A DNA stretch of 64,000 bases, taken from NCBI GenBank assembly GCA_001887945.1, contig LDOQ01000174.1, forward strand, positions 62,001 to 126,000, in the 5' to 3' direction. The notes below the pieces were generated by a model. The model saw only the letters and a list, made by a program, of their open reading frames with translations, did no database searches and had not been told where the DNA came from. The position numbers and the translations under genes were made by a program. The DNA comes from Spraguea lophii. Lineage: Eukaryota > Microsporidia > Spragueidae. Positions 19,413-29,491 of this stretch are shown one piece after another. The stretch's first letter is position 1, and every line of letters begins with the position of its first letter.

Positions 19413-22186
19413 TTTATTTTGATTCTTTCTATGTTATTTTTTATTTTAATTTTCTTATTATTTTTTATTCTTAATAGAATTCTATCTATTCCTGTTGTTT
19501 TTAGTTTTACAATCAAAGAATCTTCTTCCTCTGAACTAAATTCATGTTCTACAAAATCTAATTCTTCTCTAGGTACTTGTATTTCATTATAATCTAAAAG
19601 TTTAAAAATATTATCGTATACTTCCATTATCTCTGTATCATAACATCTTGTATATTCTATTTTTAAAGTATCTATGTATTGTTGTACAATGTTATTATTA
19701 TTACTATCGTATATAAGCATTATTTCTATACATTTGAGAATATGTAAAATAAAATATCTTTTATCTTTTAAGAAGAATAATAGAAATTTTATATTTTCTT
19801 CTAAGTAATTTAAAATTAAAATTTCTGCACTGATCATTCTTATGGTATAATAATTAAAATCTTGTAGTAAATATCTAAGATATTTTTGATCTATTTCTAT
19901 AAGATTGTATATTTTTAATTTTCCTAGAGAAAATAATGATGCGTGGGTAAGAAGATTGGCATGTGATGGAAATAATAAATCTTTTTTTCTATACCTGTCT
20001 ATTTCTTCTGTAGAAAGTGATTCTAATTTTGTAGTAATATTGTTTATATTTGTATTTGAATGTTCAGAAAAAGGATATAATTGATATGTGATACTTTTTA
20101 TGGTGGAAGAAATATATTCTATATCTGAGTATGTGTTGAATGTATTATCATTGTATTTAAGTATATTTAGTAAGAATGCTAAAATAACATTTTTAGCTTT
20201 TGTTTTTTCTTCAGTATTGGTGATTTCTTCAGGTGGTGTAATTGATAGAGCTTTAGGAATATGTGATTGAATAAAATACGTAGAAAAAACAGAAAAATCA
20301 TTATTTTTTACGATGGTAGATCCTTGGATACAAAATTTCTTAATAAAATACTGTATAACTTTCTGGTATCCAAATTCTCTGTTAATGCTTGAACGCGCTA
20401 ATTGATATAATAGTTCAATTCTTACTCTAAAATATAATTTTTGATCGTTAATGATTTTTTCTATTTTATCATAATTATTTTGGTTAACCTTTAAATTTTC
20501 TATTGCTTCTATTTGCGATATAACATTTTTATCGTTTTTAAGTTGATCTAATATCATGTATTCTGGTTGTTCTTGATGTATAATACACATATGTTCCATA
20601 TTTGGATCTACTCTAATCCACATAAGACCCATTTGCTCATCATCTTTTTCATCTTTTCTCTTTGCTTTCTTACTTCGTGTATGATAATTAAATGTTAAAC
20701 CTCCATCATCTAATGGTAAATTATGTTCAATAATACCATCTATTTCACATGATATAATTCTTACTGTTCCAGATAGTCGTTTATTTGCACCTACCATATA
20801 ACTAGTAGGCCTCTGTTTTACAAACATTCTAACTTCACCTTTCTTTTTATCAATCTCAAAAGAAGTAAATATATCAACGACACCACAATTAAAAATGTAA
20901 AAATCAAATAATCTCTTAAGATCTAATCCTGTAACATCTCTCACTAATTTAATGAAATTTGTTGTATTTTTAACTGTTTCTATTAACAGTTTAACTATTT
21001 TCTTCATAAATGCTTTACTACTGTTATTCTCTAGGATATAGAAAAACATACCGGATTTTTTCTTAAAAAAGTTGGTAAAACATGATGCTCTACTTCTTCT
21101 ATGATCGTACAATGGATATTCATATCTATCATTATTACAAACAAACTTTAAATCCTTTTTTATATTATAAAGATACTCATTATTTCCAAAAATGTATCTT
21201 AAAATATGATTTGTTAGGTATTCAGACAATCCCATTGATATCCACCAATCCAAATCCGATTCAGGTGTTACAATCAATGGTGTTATTCTACTACTGATAA
21301 TTTCTGCTGCAATTTCCTTTAAATTAAAATCATTTTCTATTGTATGTGGTTCTCTTTCTAAATATTGTAACGGAATTATAATAATTTCACCATAAATAAT
21401 TTTTGTAGCTTCAAAACTAAACACAAGTGAAAAATTCAAAGTAAAAGTACTTTGAACAAATGATTCTAATACTTTTATGATATTTAAAAAATCTTGTCCC
21501 ATTTCTTTGATCTTTTCCGATTTTTTATATCCTTGAGGTAAATACGCTGTTCTTCTATCATCTTCTGATACAGTTTCTATTGCCTCAAAATTTCCAATAC
21601 AAAAATTTATTGCACCTGCAAAAGTATTCACTTTATAAAGATATATATTTTTATCTCCTTCTTCAATTCCTTCTAGAATTCCTGGTGACACTACAGATAA
21701 ATTTTGTGGTACAATATATACAAGATCCCAATCATGCTTCTTCATATAATTAAGCGGATAAGGAAATATATTATTAATCTTATAATTATAATTACATCCC
21801 AATGCTTCTCTATGTCTATCATTATTTAAAAAAGGATAATAAAATTCTATGCCATTATGTTTATTTAGTATTATTTTTATGATGTTTATATTTTTTTCTG
21901 TCTCTTTTATTTGTTCGTATGCATAATCCTTAACGTATAATAATTGTACCATGCCATTATTATTTTGTAATGCATTATGCGACATATCAACTTTTAAAAT
22001 TTTGTTGTTTATTGTATATTCTGCATTGCAACCATTCAATATAACCTGTTTTATCTCATAATTTCCTATTTCAAAATCTATGGTTTTTTCTGTTGTTAAA
22101 AAACTCATTTCAACGTAACAATTAAACAATTTTTTGTCTATATCAAAATAATACACATTCTTTTGATGTGTTACTAATAGTTTCAT
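19388..22186 (-). CDS. TAF2: TAF2, TFIID subunit with a catalytically dead M1-aminopeptidase fold
   Basis: The protein has 932 residues. TAF2 binds initiator DNA within TFIID. The N-terminal three-quarters follows the M1 aminopeptidase layout, but the zinc-binding HEXXH is absent: the matching helix reads FNLKEIAAEIISS. WDLVYIVP, the region around WWISMGLSEYLTNHIL, and especially WIRVDPNMEHM followed by EQPEYMILDQLKNDKNVISQ match TAF2 and not a working peptidase. The C-terminal third is helical repeats, and the extreme C terminus is strongly basic. CCCC lies one base before ATG. The C-terminal codons lie inside a tandem duplication. Confidence 0.9.
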   Translation of the reverse strand: MKLLVTHQKNVYYFDIDKKLFNCYVEMSFLTTEKTIDFEIGNYEIKQVILNGCNAEYTINNKILKVDMSHNALQNNNGMVQLLYVKDYAYEQIKETEKNINIIKIILNKHNGIEFYYPFLNNDRHREALGCNYNYKINNIFPYPLNYMKKHDWDLVYIVPQNLSVVSPGILEGIEEGDKNIYLYKVNTFAGAINFCIGNFEAIETVSEDDRRTAYLPQGYKKSEKIKEMGQDFLNIIKVLESFVQSTFTLNFSLVFSFEATKIIYGEIIIIPLQYLEREPHTIENDFNLKEIAAEIISSRITPLIVTPESDLDWWISMGLSEYLTNHILRYIFGNNEYLYNIKKDLKFVCNNDRYEYPLYDHRRSRASCFTNFFKKKSGMFFYILENNSSKAFMKKIVKLLIETVKNTTNFIKLVRDVTGLDLKRLFDFYIFNCGVVDIFTSFEIDKKKGEVRMFVKQRPTSYMVGANKRLSGTVRIISCEIDGIIEHNLPLDDGGLTFNYHTRSKKAKRKDEKDDEQMGLMWIRVDPNMEHMCIIHQEQPEYMILDQLKNDKNVISQIEAIENLKVNQNNYDKIEKIINDQKLYFRVRIELLYQLARSSINREFGYQKVIQYFIKKFCIQGSTIVKNNDFSVFSTYFIQSHIPKALSITPPEEITNTEEKTKAKNVILAFLLNILKYNDNTFNTYSDIEYISSTIKSITYQLYPFSEHSNTNINNITTKLESLSTEEIDRYRKKDLLFPSHANLLTHASLFSLGKLKIYNLIEIDQKYLRYLLQDFNYYTIRMISAEILILNYLEENIKFLLFFLKDKRYFILHILKCIEIMLIYDSNNNNIVQQYIDTLKIEYTRCYDTEIMEVYDNIFKLLDYNEIQVPREELDFVEHEFSSEEEDSLIVKLKTTGIDRILLRIKNNKKIKIKNNIERIKIKLKYKKIK

Positions 22187-22910
22187 TGGGGTTAAAAAGA
22201 GAAAAATTTGAGAATTTAATTTTTAATACAGGAAAATGTATTAAGCAAATAAAAAAAATTATAAAATGTTATAATCAAAGAAAAAAAGAAGTAAAATATT
22301 TATAATGATTTAAATATATGTTTCTTATCCGAGGACGAACAGGTTAGTAGGTATTGATTATTTTAATGATGTAATTATTACAAATAATGTGTAACCTAAA
22401 GATCATATGAACAATGAAAGATATTTAATTTACTGCAATATTTTTATATAGGTTAGTTGCTATTGTCATACGCTGAATATATTTATTATTAGAATATTGT
22501 TCTTTTTGTTTTTTACCAGAGAATGAAAAAATCTTTTGCTCACTTATTATTAAGATTTTGTAAATTAAAATAATAGTTATTTTAAAAAGAAGTTCTGATA
22601 AATCGAGAGATGAAAACAAGTTTAAATATTCGTTGTATTTATTTCTTAAAGGGTTTACTTTTTTTATTTGAATAATTTTTTTATTAGTATATTTTACTTA
22701 TAAATTTATTATAACGAGAAAATATATTAATAAAAATATTTTATGTGATATAATCTAATTAAAGAAATTCATATCTTAAAATATATTTAATATGTAATCC
22801 TAAATACTATGATCTCTTATAAATAAAATATTATTTATATTTTATAAAATCGTTTTAAAGGTTTTCTAATTTTTCTTTCAAAAAATAAATTATTATTTTT
22901 TTACCCATTA
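22187..22910. other. Spacer between TAF2 and RPL11 starts
   Basis: This is a divergent intergenic region. A short less AT-rich patch at 22325-22390 (ATCCGAGGACGAACAGG) has a possible 6-bp AGGTTA/TAACCT stem but no RNA family that I can name. A 64-codon frame at 22425-22619 has no start signal and looks accidental. Confidence 0.4.
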
Positions 22911-23426
22911 ATGGCAGAAGAAAATCCTATGAACAAAATAAAAATACAAAAGCTATGCTTAAACATTTGTACTGGTGGCGGTGAAATACTTAATAAAGCA
23001 TCAAAAGTATTAGAACAACTCACCGGACAGAAACCAAGATTAAGTAAATCCAGACTAACTATTAGATCTTTTGGAATAAGAAGAAATGAAAAAATAGCAT
23101 GTCACGTTACTGTTAGAGGAGAAAAGGCAATGGAAATATTAGAAAAGGGAATTAAAATCAAAGAATATGAACTTATAGATTCTAACTTTTCTACTCAAGG
23201 TAGTTTTGGATTTGGAATTAAAGAACATATAGATATGGGTATTAAATATGAACCAGATGTCGGAATATTTGGTATGAATTTCTATGTTGTTTTAGAAAAA
23301 CCTGGAATAAGAGTATCAAAGAGAAAGAGAGTAAAAAGCCGCGTAGGAAATAAACAAAGAGTTACTAAAGACGAAGCAAAGAATTGGTTTGTTAAGAAAT
23401 ACGAAGGAATAGTTTTAGGAAAATAA
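22911..23426 (+). CDS. RPL11: Ribosomal protein uL5 (RPL11)
   Basis: This 60S protein contacts 5S rRNA and forms the 5S RNP with uL18. The product has 171 residues, the usual length. Hallmarks are [26 protein letters not shown] at the start (shown in part), [21 protein letters not shown] (in part), the glycine-rich [12 protein letters not shown], and [17 protein letters not shown]. The start is ATG after ACCCATTA, and no intron is evident. It converges on the secreted-protein gene with 52 bp between stops. Confidence 0.97.
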   Translation: MAEENPMNKIKIQKLCLNICTGGGEILNKASKVLEQLTGQKPRLSKSRLTIRSFGIRRNEKIACHVTVRGEKAMEILEKGIKIKEYELIDSNFSTQGSFGFGIKEHIDMGIKYEPDVGIFGMNFYVVLEKPGIRVSKRKRVKSRVGNKQRVTKDEAKNWFVKKYEGIVLGK

Positions 23427-23478
23427 AGTTATTTTAAGAAGATTTTTTTTACTTTCTTTATTTAACATATTCACATCT

Positions 23479-24603
23479 TTATGGTGTTGACACAATTGTT
23501 AATGCTTGATTTAGAATAGCGTTATTTCGATCTTCTAAGGCATTACCCATACTTGCTATCTCAGAGAGTGTTACTTGTTCAACTACCGGTGCAAATGTAT
23601 CGTTAAGAGTATCTAATACAGCCATAACCTGGGTTTCAAGGTCTGCCATAGCGGTATCAACCTCTGCTGTTATATTTGTAATCTCATCATTAGTAACAGT
23701 ATCTAATGCTGTTCTTACAAGAGGCATAATAACGCTGGGATCATATTTATATGGCGTAATTGCAGCATAAACCATTTCATCATCACCAAATATATCATGT
23801 TTAATTTGATTGGATTTTTCATAGGCCTTGGTTATAGTATCATTTATTTTAGAATATAAAATATTGTTATTTCCTTTCATATGATTTTTTACCTTGCTAG
23901 CAGTTTCACGAAGATTAATATGCCCCCTTGAATTTCCATCTTCTTTTATTTCCTCTTCTTCTGGATTCAGTAAATTCATTACCTCATCTTTTAATTCTTT
24001 TCTTGTTTGTTTAACTATTCCATCTACTTCGTTTTTAGTTTCTATATTGAGTTCATTTATTTCTTTTGCTAATTTTTGATCCTTATCTGATTGATCATCT
24101 TTTGTCGGAGTTAGTGGATCTGGCTGAACCGTAGGTCCTGGTGGAGCTGGACTAGGTGTGTTTAATATCGTTGTTAATTCAGTTTCAATAGCCGCATTAC
24201 CCGTATCTATTTCATTTTTTATAAACGTTTTCAGACTATCCATGGTTGCATTTATTAGATCTTTTATTGTGTTTAATGCTGTGTTTATATTACCTGGTAT
24301 TGAATCTGATATTGTTTTTTCACCATTTCTTAAAATTATCAGTAAACTATCAAGGTTAGGTGGATCTATATGTGTTCTCGGAGATATAAGTGATTTGGCA
24401 TACATACCATGTGACATCTGCATATTTTTATTTGGTGTTGGTTTGTTTAAAACATTTCTTTGTGTGTATGGATTTAATTTCTTTATATTCATATTACTTC
24501 TTACGTTGTTATTTTTAAGCTTATATGCATCTTTGGCTGATAACGTATGTATTGTAATAAACATAGATGATAAAATAAAAATATAACAATATAAAGAATT
24601 CAT
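23479..24603 (-). CDS. Secreted acidic, cysteine-free helical protein (candidate spore-surface or host-exposed protein)
   Basis: The product has 374 residues from the ATG at 24603. That start is preferred over an upstream extension because it begins a textbook signal peptide (SLYCYIFILSSMFITIHTLSA, cut likely after LSA) and follows AGCCATTA, as in RPL11. The mature part has no cysteine, a proline-rich linker (PSPAPPGPTVQPDPLTPT), and long amphipathic helices around ELNIETKNEVDG and again near ITAEVDTAMADLETQVM. I recognise no family. The features suit a secreted structural protein such as a spore-wall or polar-tube component, but that is inference. GC is somewhat higher than in neighbours. 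Confidence 0.8.
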   Translation of the reverse strand: MNSLYCYIFILSSMFITIHTLSAKDAYKLKNNNVRSNMNIKKLNPYTQRNVLNKPTPNKNMQMSHGMYAKSLISPRTHIDPPNLDSLLIILRNGEKTISDSIPGNINTALNTIKDLINATMDSLKTFIKNEIDTGNAAIETELTTILNTPSPAPPGPTVQPDPLTPTKDDQSDKDQKLAKEINELNIETKNEVDGIVKQTRKELKDEVMNLLNPEEEEIKEDGNSRGHINLRETASKVKNHMKGNNNILYSKINDTITKAYEKSNQIKHDIFGDDEMVYAAITPYKYDPSVIMPLVRTALDTVTNDEITNITAEVDTAMADLETQVMAVLDTLNDTFAPVVEQVTLSEIASMGNALEDRNNAILNQALTIVSTP

Positions 24604-24744
24604 TAATGGCTGAAAAATTTTCTTATTATATACTTTTAAAAACAAACAAATTTACATATAAGGAAATCTTATATCAAATAAACAAACAAAAAAGAATAAT
24701 ATTGTTTTAATGACTAAATTTTATATTTAAATTATTTGGTATTA

Positions 24745-26328
24745 TTACAAAAATATCTTTTTTATGTCATTCTGAGAAAATCCTTCTCCACATATCGGAC
24801 ATTTTCTATTTCTATATTTCAATCTGCTATCAATGCAGTCTTTGCAAAAAACATGCATACATTTAAGTAATGCAGTATCTTTAAAATTAAGATCACATGT
24901 AGTGCATCTCAAAAGTTTTCGATATCTATCAACATTTAGTATCATCTCCGTTGAATCATTCTTCGAGATCATCGCAACAATTTTTGTATAATTTTTAAGC
25001 TCTTCTTCTAAAAGAACAATTTTCTTTATTTTTTCTTCACTACTTTTTATTTCATTTGCCAACTTTTCTTTTAATGATTCAACTTCTTCTCTAAATACTT
25101 CAGATTTTCTTTTATAAAATGAACCTTCTTCACTTGATTTTAATAAATTTCTTTTATGAAATGATGCTGCTGTAGATCTTTCTTGTACCCTTTTTTGTAA
25201 ATCTTCTATTTCTTTTTTACTTTTTAAATTTTGATCTTTATATTCATGCTTCATCTCGGCAATTTCCGATAATTTCTTTTTTATTTTTATCTTATCCAAT
25301 TCTACACCTGCCCTTTCGTTTTCACTCTTCTTAAGTTCTAATTTTAACATATTCACCTCCACGTCCTTTCTTTCGAATTTCTTAGTAGTCTCTTGAATTT
25401 TTTTTATAAAATCTTCTCTTTCAGATATAAGAACTTTGTTTTCTTCTGTTGTATTATATTCATTTCTTTCTTTTAAAAAATTCATATGTTTTTCTTCTAC
25501 ATAATTCTTGGTTTTAAGAATACTTAGATGTTCCTCGGTTTCCTTTAACTTTGTTTGTAAATTTTTAATTTCTTTGTCTTTTTCCTGTGTTTCTTCAAAC
25601 AGACTATCTTTTAATATTTTTATATTTTGTTCAAGTTGCTCAATCTTCTTTTCCATATCTTGTATTTCGGATACATAAATTTGTTTTTCTTCTTTAGAGT
25701 TTTTAAAATTTTGTAAATTTTCTTCGTTCAATTTTTCAACCAATTCTTTTAATGTTTTGATTCTTTCGATTTCTTCATTATGCATATTATTTGTATTTTT
25801 AGAGATTCTTTCTTCATGTAATTCTTTTTTTAAATTACAAATTTCATCCTTAAAATTTTCTATTACTGAATCATTTGTTAATTTTATTTCCTCAACAATT
25901 TTTTCTATATCTAAATTAATATCTTTATTTTCAACATGCTCTTCTTTTATTTCATTTTTTGATTTTTGAGGAATATGTTGTTTTTTCTCTAAATCTTTTC
26001 TCAATTCCATTATAATTGATCCTTGTTTTTTAATTTGATCTTTTAACTTCGATAAATAATTGATTTCAAGCTCATCTATACCTTTATTCTCTTTATTAAT
26101 GTTTTCATCAATAGTTTGTTTTTCTACGTCTATATTTTTTGTTGAAAATAACTTACTTTCTAAATTCAATCTTTCATTGTCTTCAATAAGCGTTTTGTTT
26201 TCAATTCTATATTCTTTTATTCTTTTTCGTATATATTCTCTCTGCATTTTATTTATTCCTTCTTTTGCACGTATTTTATTAAGTTCTGGTATTATTTCAG
26301 ATGTTGCTAGTTTTCTTCGTTTATTCAT
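24745..26328 (-). CDS. BRE1: Bre1-type RING E3 ligase for histone H2B
   Basis: Bre1 works with Rad6 to mono-ubiquitinate histone H2B in the nucleus. The protein has 527 residues. Residues 1-460 are an almost continuous coiled coil (K/E-rich heptads). The C3HC4 RING is at the extreme C terminus, about 475-520 (CTTC, KCMHVFCKDC, CPIC), and ends GFSQNDIKKIFL, matching the Bre1/RNF20 ending in which the RING finishes the protein with a (N/D)D(I/Y)..I(Y/F)L tail. It is shorter than yeast Bre1 (700 aa). The start is preceded by GGGG, the purine form of the local start signal. Confidence 0.88.
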   Translation of the reverse strand: MNKRRKLATSEIIPELNKIRAKEGINKMQREYIRKRIKEYRIENKTLIEDNERLNLESKLFSTKNIDVEKQTIDENINKENKGIDELEINYLSKLKDQIKKQGSIIMELRKDLEKKQHIPQKSKNEIKEEHVENKDINLDIEKIVEEIKLTNDSVIENFKDEICNLKKELHEERISKNTNNMHNEEIERIKTLKELVEKLNEENLQNFKNSKEEKQIYVSEIQDMEKKIEQLEQNIKILKDSLFEETQEKDKEIKNLQTKLKETEEHLSILKTKNYVEEKHMNFLKERNEYNTTEENKVLISEREDFIKKIQETTKKFERKDVEVNMLKLELKKSENERAGVELDKIKIKKKLSEIAEMKHEYKDQNLKSKKEIEDLQKRVQERSTAASFHKRNLLKSSEEGSFYKRKSEVFREEVESLKEKLANEIKSSEEKIKKIVLLEEELKNYTKIVAMISKNDSTEMILNVDRYRKLLRCTTCDLNFKDTALLKCMHVFCKDCIDSRLKYRNRKCPICGEGFSQNDIKKIFL

Positions 26329-26453
26329 ACCCCTTTAATAAAATTTTTTTTTTATTATTATATATTTTTTTTATCCTTCTTCATTTTTATTATTATAAAA
26401 ATTTTTAATTTATGCATCAAATAAAAAATATTCTGAATTATAAAAATTTATTT

Positions 26454-28742
26454 TTATATTATGTCTAACTTATTTTTCAACTCAATTACCAACATCCAAT
26501 CATCATCACATAATTCTTCTTTAAAATTTTTCTTTAAGCTATCAATAGATTTTCTATTAATCCATGAGTATAACAAATCTTCTTGAACAAAATGTCTACC
26601 AAAGAGTCTTGGTGTTTCATTTGATCCTATTTCAATTTTAATTGCTACCTTATCTCCAACAACAGCTTTTTCAGTAGCTTTTTTGTTATTCTCAATAGAA
26701 GTTACAGTACCAAGTCCTAATACATTTTTTCTTATTATACAAAGCACTGTTCCAATTTTAAGTATACCTCTCTTAACTTCTACTCCAAGAACTAAAGGAC
26801 TTCTTTTATTGAAAACACAATTGGGTAAAATCTCAAGTTCACAAGGGAAAATAGTTGAACTCTTTGCAGCATCCTTCATTTTATTTCGTAAATTTGCACT
26901 ATACTCTTTATATTTATCTAAAAGATTGTATACTATCTTTTCACAAAATATTTTAATATTGTATTTTTCTGCGATTTCAGAAATTTCTTTATCTATTTTT
27001 ATATCAAAACAGAGTAATGGTGAATATTCTATTGATTTTTCTGCCATTATAGATGCTCTTACAATATCTTTTTTATTAAGTTTTCCAACACCCACGGTAG
27101 CTATAGGAATATTAGAACTTGTTACAAATTCAACAAGTGCTTCTAAAGATCCTAAAGTACTGCTTTGTAAATGAACACCAATTTCTTCTGTCTTTACTTT
27201 CGATATTACATTTTGCAAATCTTGCATCACTTCCTTCTTTGCCTCTTCTTCATTATTTTTCACTATAACTATCCTACTACCTGCAACAGCATTTTCTAAA
27301 TTTAAGGCTGCTATTTTTACACCTAAAGATGCTTTGACTTCACTTTTTTGCATGTATTCCCCTTTAACTCTGATTTCTTTCAATGCCTTGGGTACTAAAA
27401 GTGATTTTATGTTCGTAATTATAGGACCATCAAACCCACATACTGCAATCTTATCTCCTTTCCTTAATATACCATTGCTTAATATTACATCAATTGTACT
27501 TCCATAACCATCAATTTCTTTTACTTCTAAAATAGTACATTGTACTTCATCTTTATATTTCATTTTTGTTGACATAAAGCTTTCGGAAAGTTTTAAAATT
27601 GTGGAGATTAAATCAGGTATACCTTCACCTGTTATTGCTGAAGTTGGTACAATAGAAACAAATTGTTTTTCATTGTTATTTTCAGAGAAGAGTGTTGTAT
27701 TTAATCCTATTTCAGAGAATTTCACTATCGTGTCATTCATTTGTCTTTTAAATTCTTCTTTTGTAACATCTGTTTGTTTTTCGAAAGATTCGGTAAATCC
27801 TGCAAAGTTTGTAGATTTCCATCCATATATACGATCAATTTTATTCAGAGCGATTATAAAAGGAGTTTTTCTTCTTTTTAATAATTCTATTGATTCTAAT
27901 GTTTGGTTCTCTAAAAGATGAAGAATATCAACAACCAATATTGCGATATCACAAAGAGAGGAACCTCGCGATCTTAAATTTGAAAAGGTTTCATGCCCTG
28001 GTGTATCAATTATAAGAATTCCTGGTAGATTATTTTCAGGAACATTAAATTTTCTTTTTAATTCTTTTACAGGGAAAAAAGTTGCACCTATTTGTTGTGT
28101 AATACCTCCAGCTTCTGATCCTTGAACATCAGTTTCTCTAAGCTTATCCAAAAGTTTAGTTTTTCCCGTATCCACATGTCCTAAAATACAACATATAGGA
28201 CTTTTAAGATCTGTTTCGATTTCTTCTTCTATTTTCTCTATCTTCTTCACTGTTTTTACCTTTTCTCTAACTAAAAAATTTCTTAATTTCATTTTCTTCA
28301 TCTTATTCTCCAATTCTCTTTCCTCTTTTTCTTTTTTCTGTTTTTCTATTGCTAATTTTTTCTCTTCTTCAATTTTCCGTATTCTTTCCAAATCTTCCTC
28401 TTCCTGTTGTTTTTTCAATTTTTTCAACTCTTCTTCTTGCTTTTGCTTTTGTTCAGCAAGTTTTTTAATCATCGCAATATTAGGTCCTCGCCTTCTTCCT
28501 CCTTGTTTAACAGGCTCTATTTTTTCAGTTTCTTTCTCTTTTTTCTCTTCCTTCTTAATTTCATTAGTAGATTCTTCTTTATTTTCAATTACCACTTCTT
28601 TTTCCGTAGGTACGGATATAACATCTTTTTTCTGAACAACGTCCTGTTGTTTATTACCTTTTTGTTTTTTCTTTCTTACAAATTTGGGTTTTTTCTGAGA
28701 TTTTGTATCAGTAGTTTGTCCTGCACCATTTTTTTCATCCAT
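26454..28742 (-). CDS. FUN12: Translation initiation factor eIF5B
   Basis: eIF5B is the GTPase that joins the 60S subunit to the start-codon-bound 40S. The protein has 762 residues. A lysine/glutamate-rich tail occupies 1-180. The G domain then starts at about 185 with GHVDTGKT (P-loop), followed by a GGITQQIGA switch I, DTPGHE (switch II), NKIDR (G4) and SAITGEG (G5). Domains II-IV follow, with IGVHLQSSTLGSLEAL as a clear eIF5B/IF2 block. It is shorter than yeast Fun12 (1002 aa), mostly in the N-terminal tail. No CCC run precedes the ATG. Confidence 0.96.
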   Translation of the reverse strand: MDEKNGAGQTTDTKSQKKPKFVRKKKQKGNKQQDVVQKKDVISVPTEKEVVIENKEESTNEIKKEEKKEKETEKIEPVKQGGRRRGPNIAMIKKLAEQKQKQEEELKKLKKQQEEEDLERIRKIEEEKKLAIEKQKKEKEERELENKMKKMKLRNFLVREKVKTVKKIEKIEEEIETDLKSPICCILGHVDTGKTKLLDKLRETDVQGSEAGGITQQIGATFFPVKELKRKFNVPENNLPGILIIDTPGHETFSNLRSRGSSLCDIAILVVDILHLLENQTLESIELLKRRKTPFIIALNKIDRIYGWKSTNFAGFTESFEKQTDVTKEEFKRQMNDTIVKFSEIGLNTTLFSENNNEKQFVSIVPTSAITGEGIPDLISTILKLSESFMSTKMKYKDEVQCTILEVKEIDGYGSTIDVILSNGILRKGDKIAVCGFDGPIITNIKSLLVPKALKEIRVKGEYMQKSEVKASLGVKIAALNLENAVAGSRIVIVKNNEEEAKKEVMQDLQNVISKVKTEEIGVHLQSSTLGSLEALVEFVTSSNIPIATVGVGKLNKKDIVRASIMAEKSIEYSPLLCFDIKIDKEISEIAEKYNIKIFCEKIVYNLLDKYKEYSANLRNKMKDAAKSSTIFPCELEILPNCVFNKRSPLVLGVEVKRGILKIGTVLCIIRKNVLGLGTVTSIENNKKATEKAVVGDKVAIKIEIGSNETPRLFGRHFVQEDLLYSWINRKSIDSLKKNFKEELCDDDWMLVIELKNKLDII

Positions 28743-29160
28743 GATATAATTTAAAAAATTTTATAAATATTTAAATTATTATTTTTTAAAATTTTTTAAA
28801 GCGTATAAAAATAACTACGATTTAATATTTCAGTTATTTAAAATTATCGTAATATATTTTATAGTTATAAATTTTTAAAGAAATTATATTATATTATAAA
28901 ATAAAAAAATATATAAAAATAAATTAAAATAAATTTTATATTAATTGTAAAATAATAAATATACAAATACTACAGTATCTATATTCATTTGAGTAGTTTT
29001 TATTTGCATATATTCCCTTCTTTTACTAATAATTTAAATAAACTAAATAATTAATAATAAAATATTCTCTTTCAACCTCTCTTATATCATCCAGGACATA
29101 TATTACTTTTTAAAAAGATTATTGAATCATAGAATTCTTGTTTAATCTATATTTTTTAAA
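28743..29160. other. AT-rich spacer
   Basis: Between the eIF5B start and SINE copy 3. It is mostly A/T with nothing recognised. Confidence 0.5.
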
Positions 29161-29373
29161 AATGAAACTTCTATTTATCAAAGCTTCTTGGTTGACTACG
29201 GCCTATCATGGTTTATGTTCTTTTGTTCGTAAAGCACAATAAAATTCGTATTAATTGCTTTCGCTACATATATGTATTAATCTTATGTTATATTATGCTT
29301 CAGAACATTAGGATTTCGTGTATGACGCATGTCTCCATCCTTTAGTTTTTTGAAGACTCTTTACTTCCTGTAT
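29161..29373 (-). mobile_element. tRNA-derived SINE, copy 3 (5'-truncated)
   Basis: It aligns with the tail half of SINE copy 1 (AATGAAACTT, TTTATCAAAGCTTC, CTACGGCCTA, TTTCGCTACA). The same left end as copy 1 is present, but the tRNA-like head is missing, so it is truncated at its 5' end, as expected when reverse transcription stops early. Differences from copy 1 are mostly G:C to A:T. Confidence 0.7.
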
Positions 29374-29491
29374 AATTCGTATTTATTACAAATAATAATA
29401 TATACACCATCGTACGTATCTTATAAATATTTTTTAAAAACAGGATAATAGTCAAAGAAAATTATTGAATAAATACAAAATAATTACTTTT

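Noticed and set aside
19388..22186. A working M1 aminopeptidase.
   Set aside because: The HEXXH zinc motif is absent and C-terminal blocks match TAF2.
22425..22619. 64-codon minus-strand frame.
   Set aside because: No CCC/GGG signal, no recognisable motif, and it lies in a divergent promoter region.
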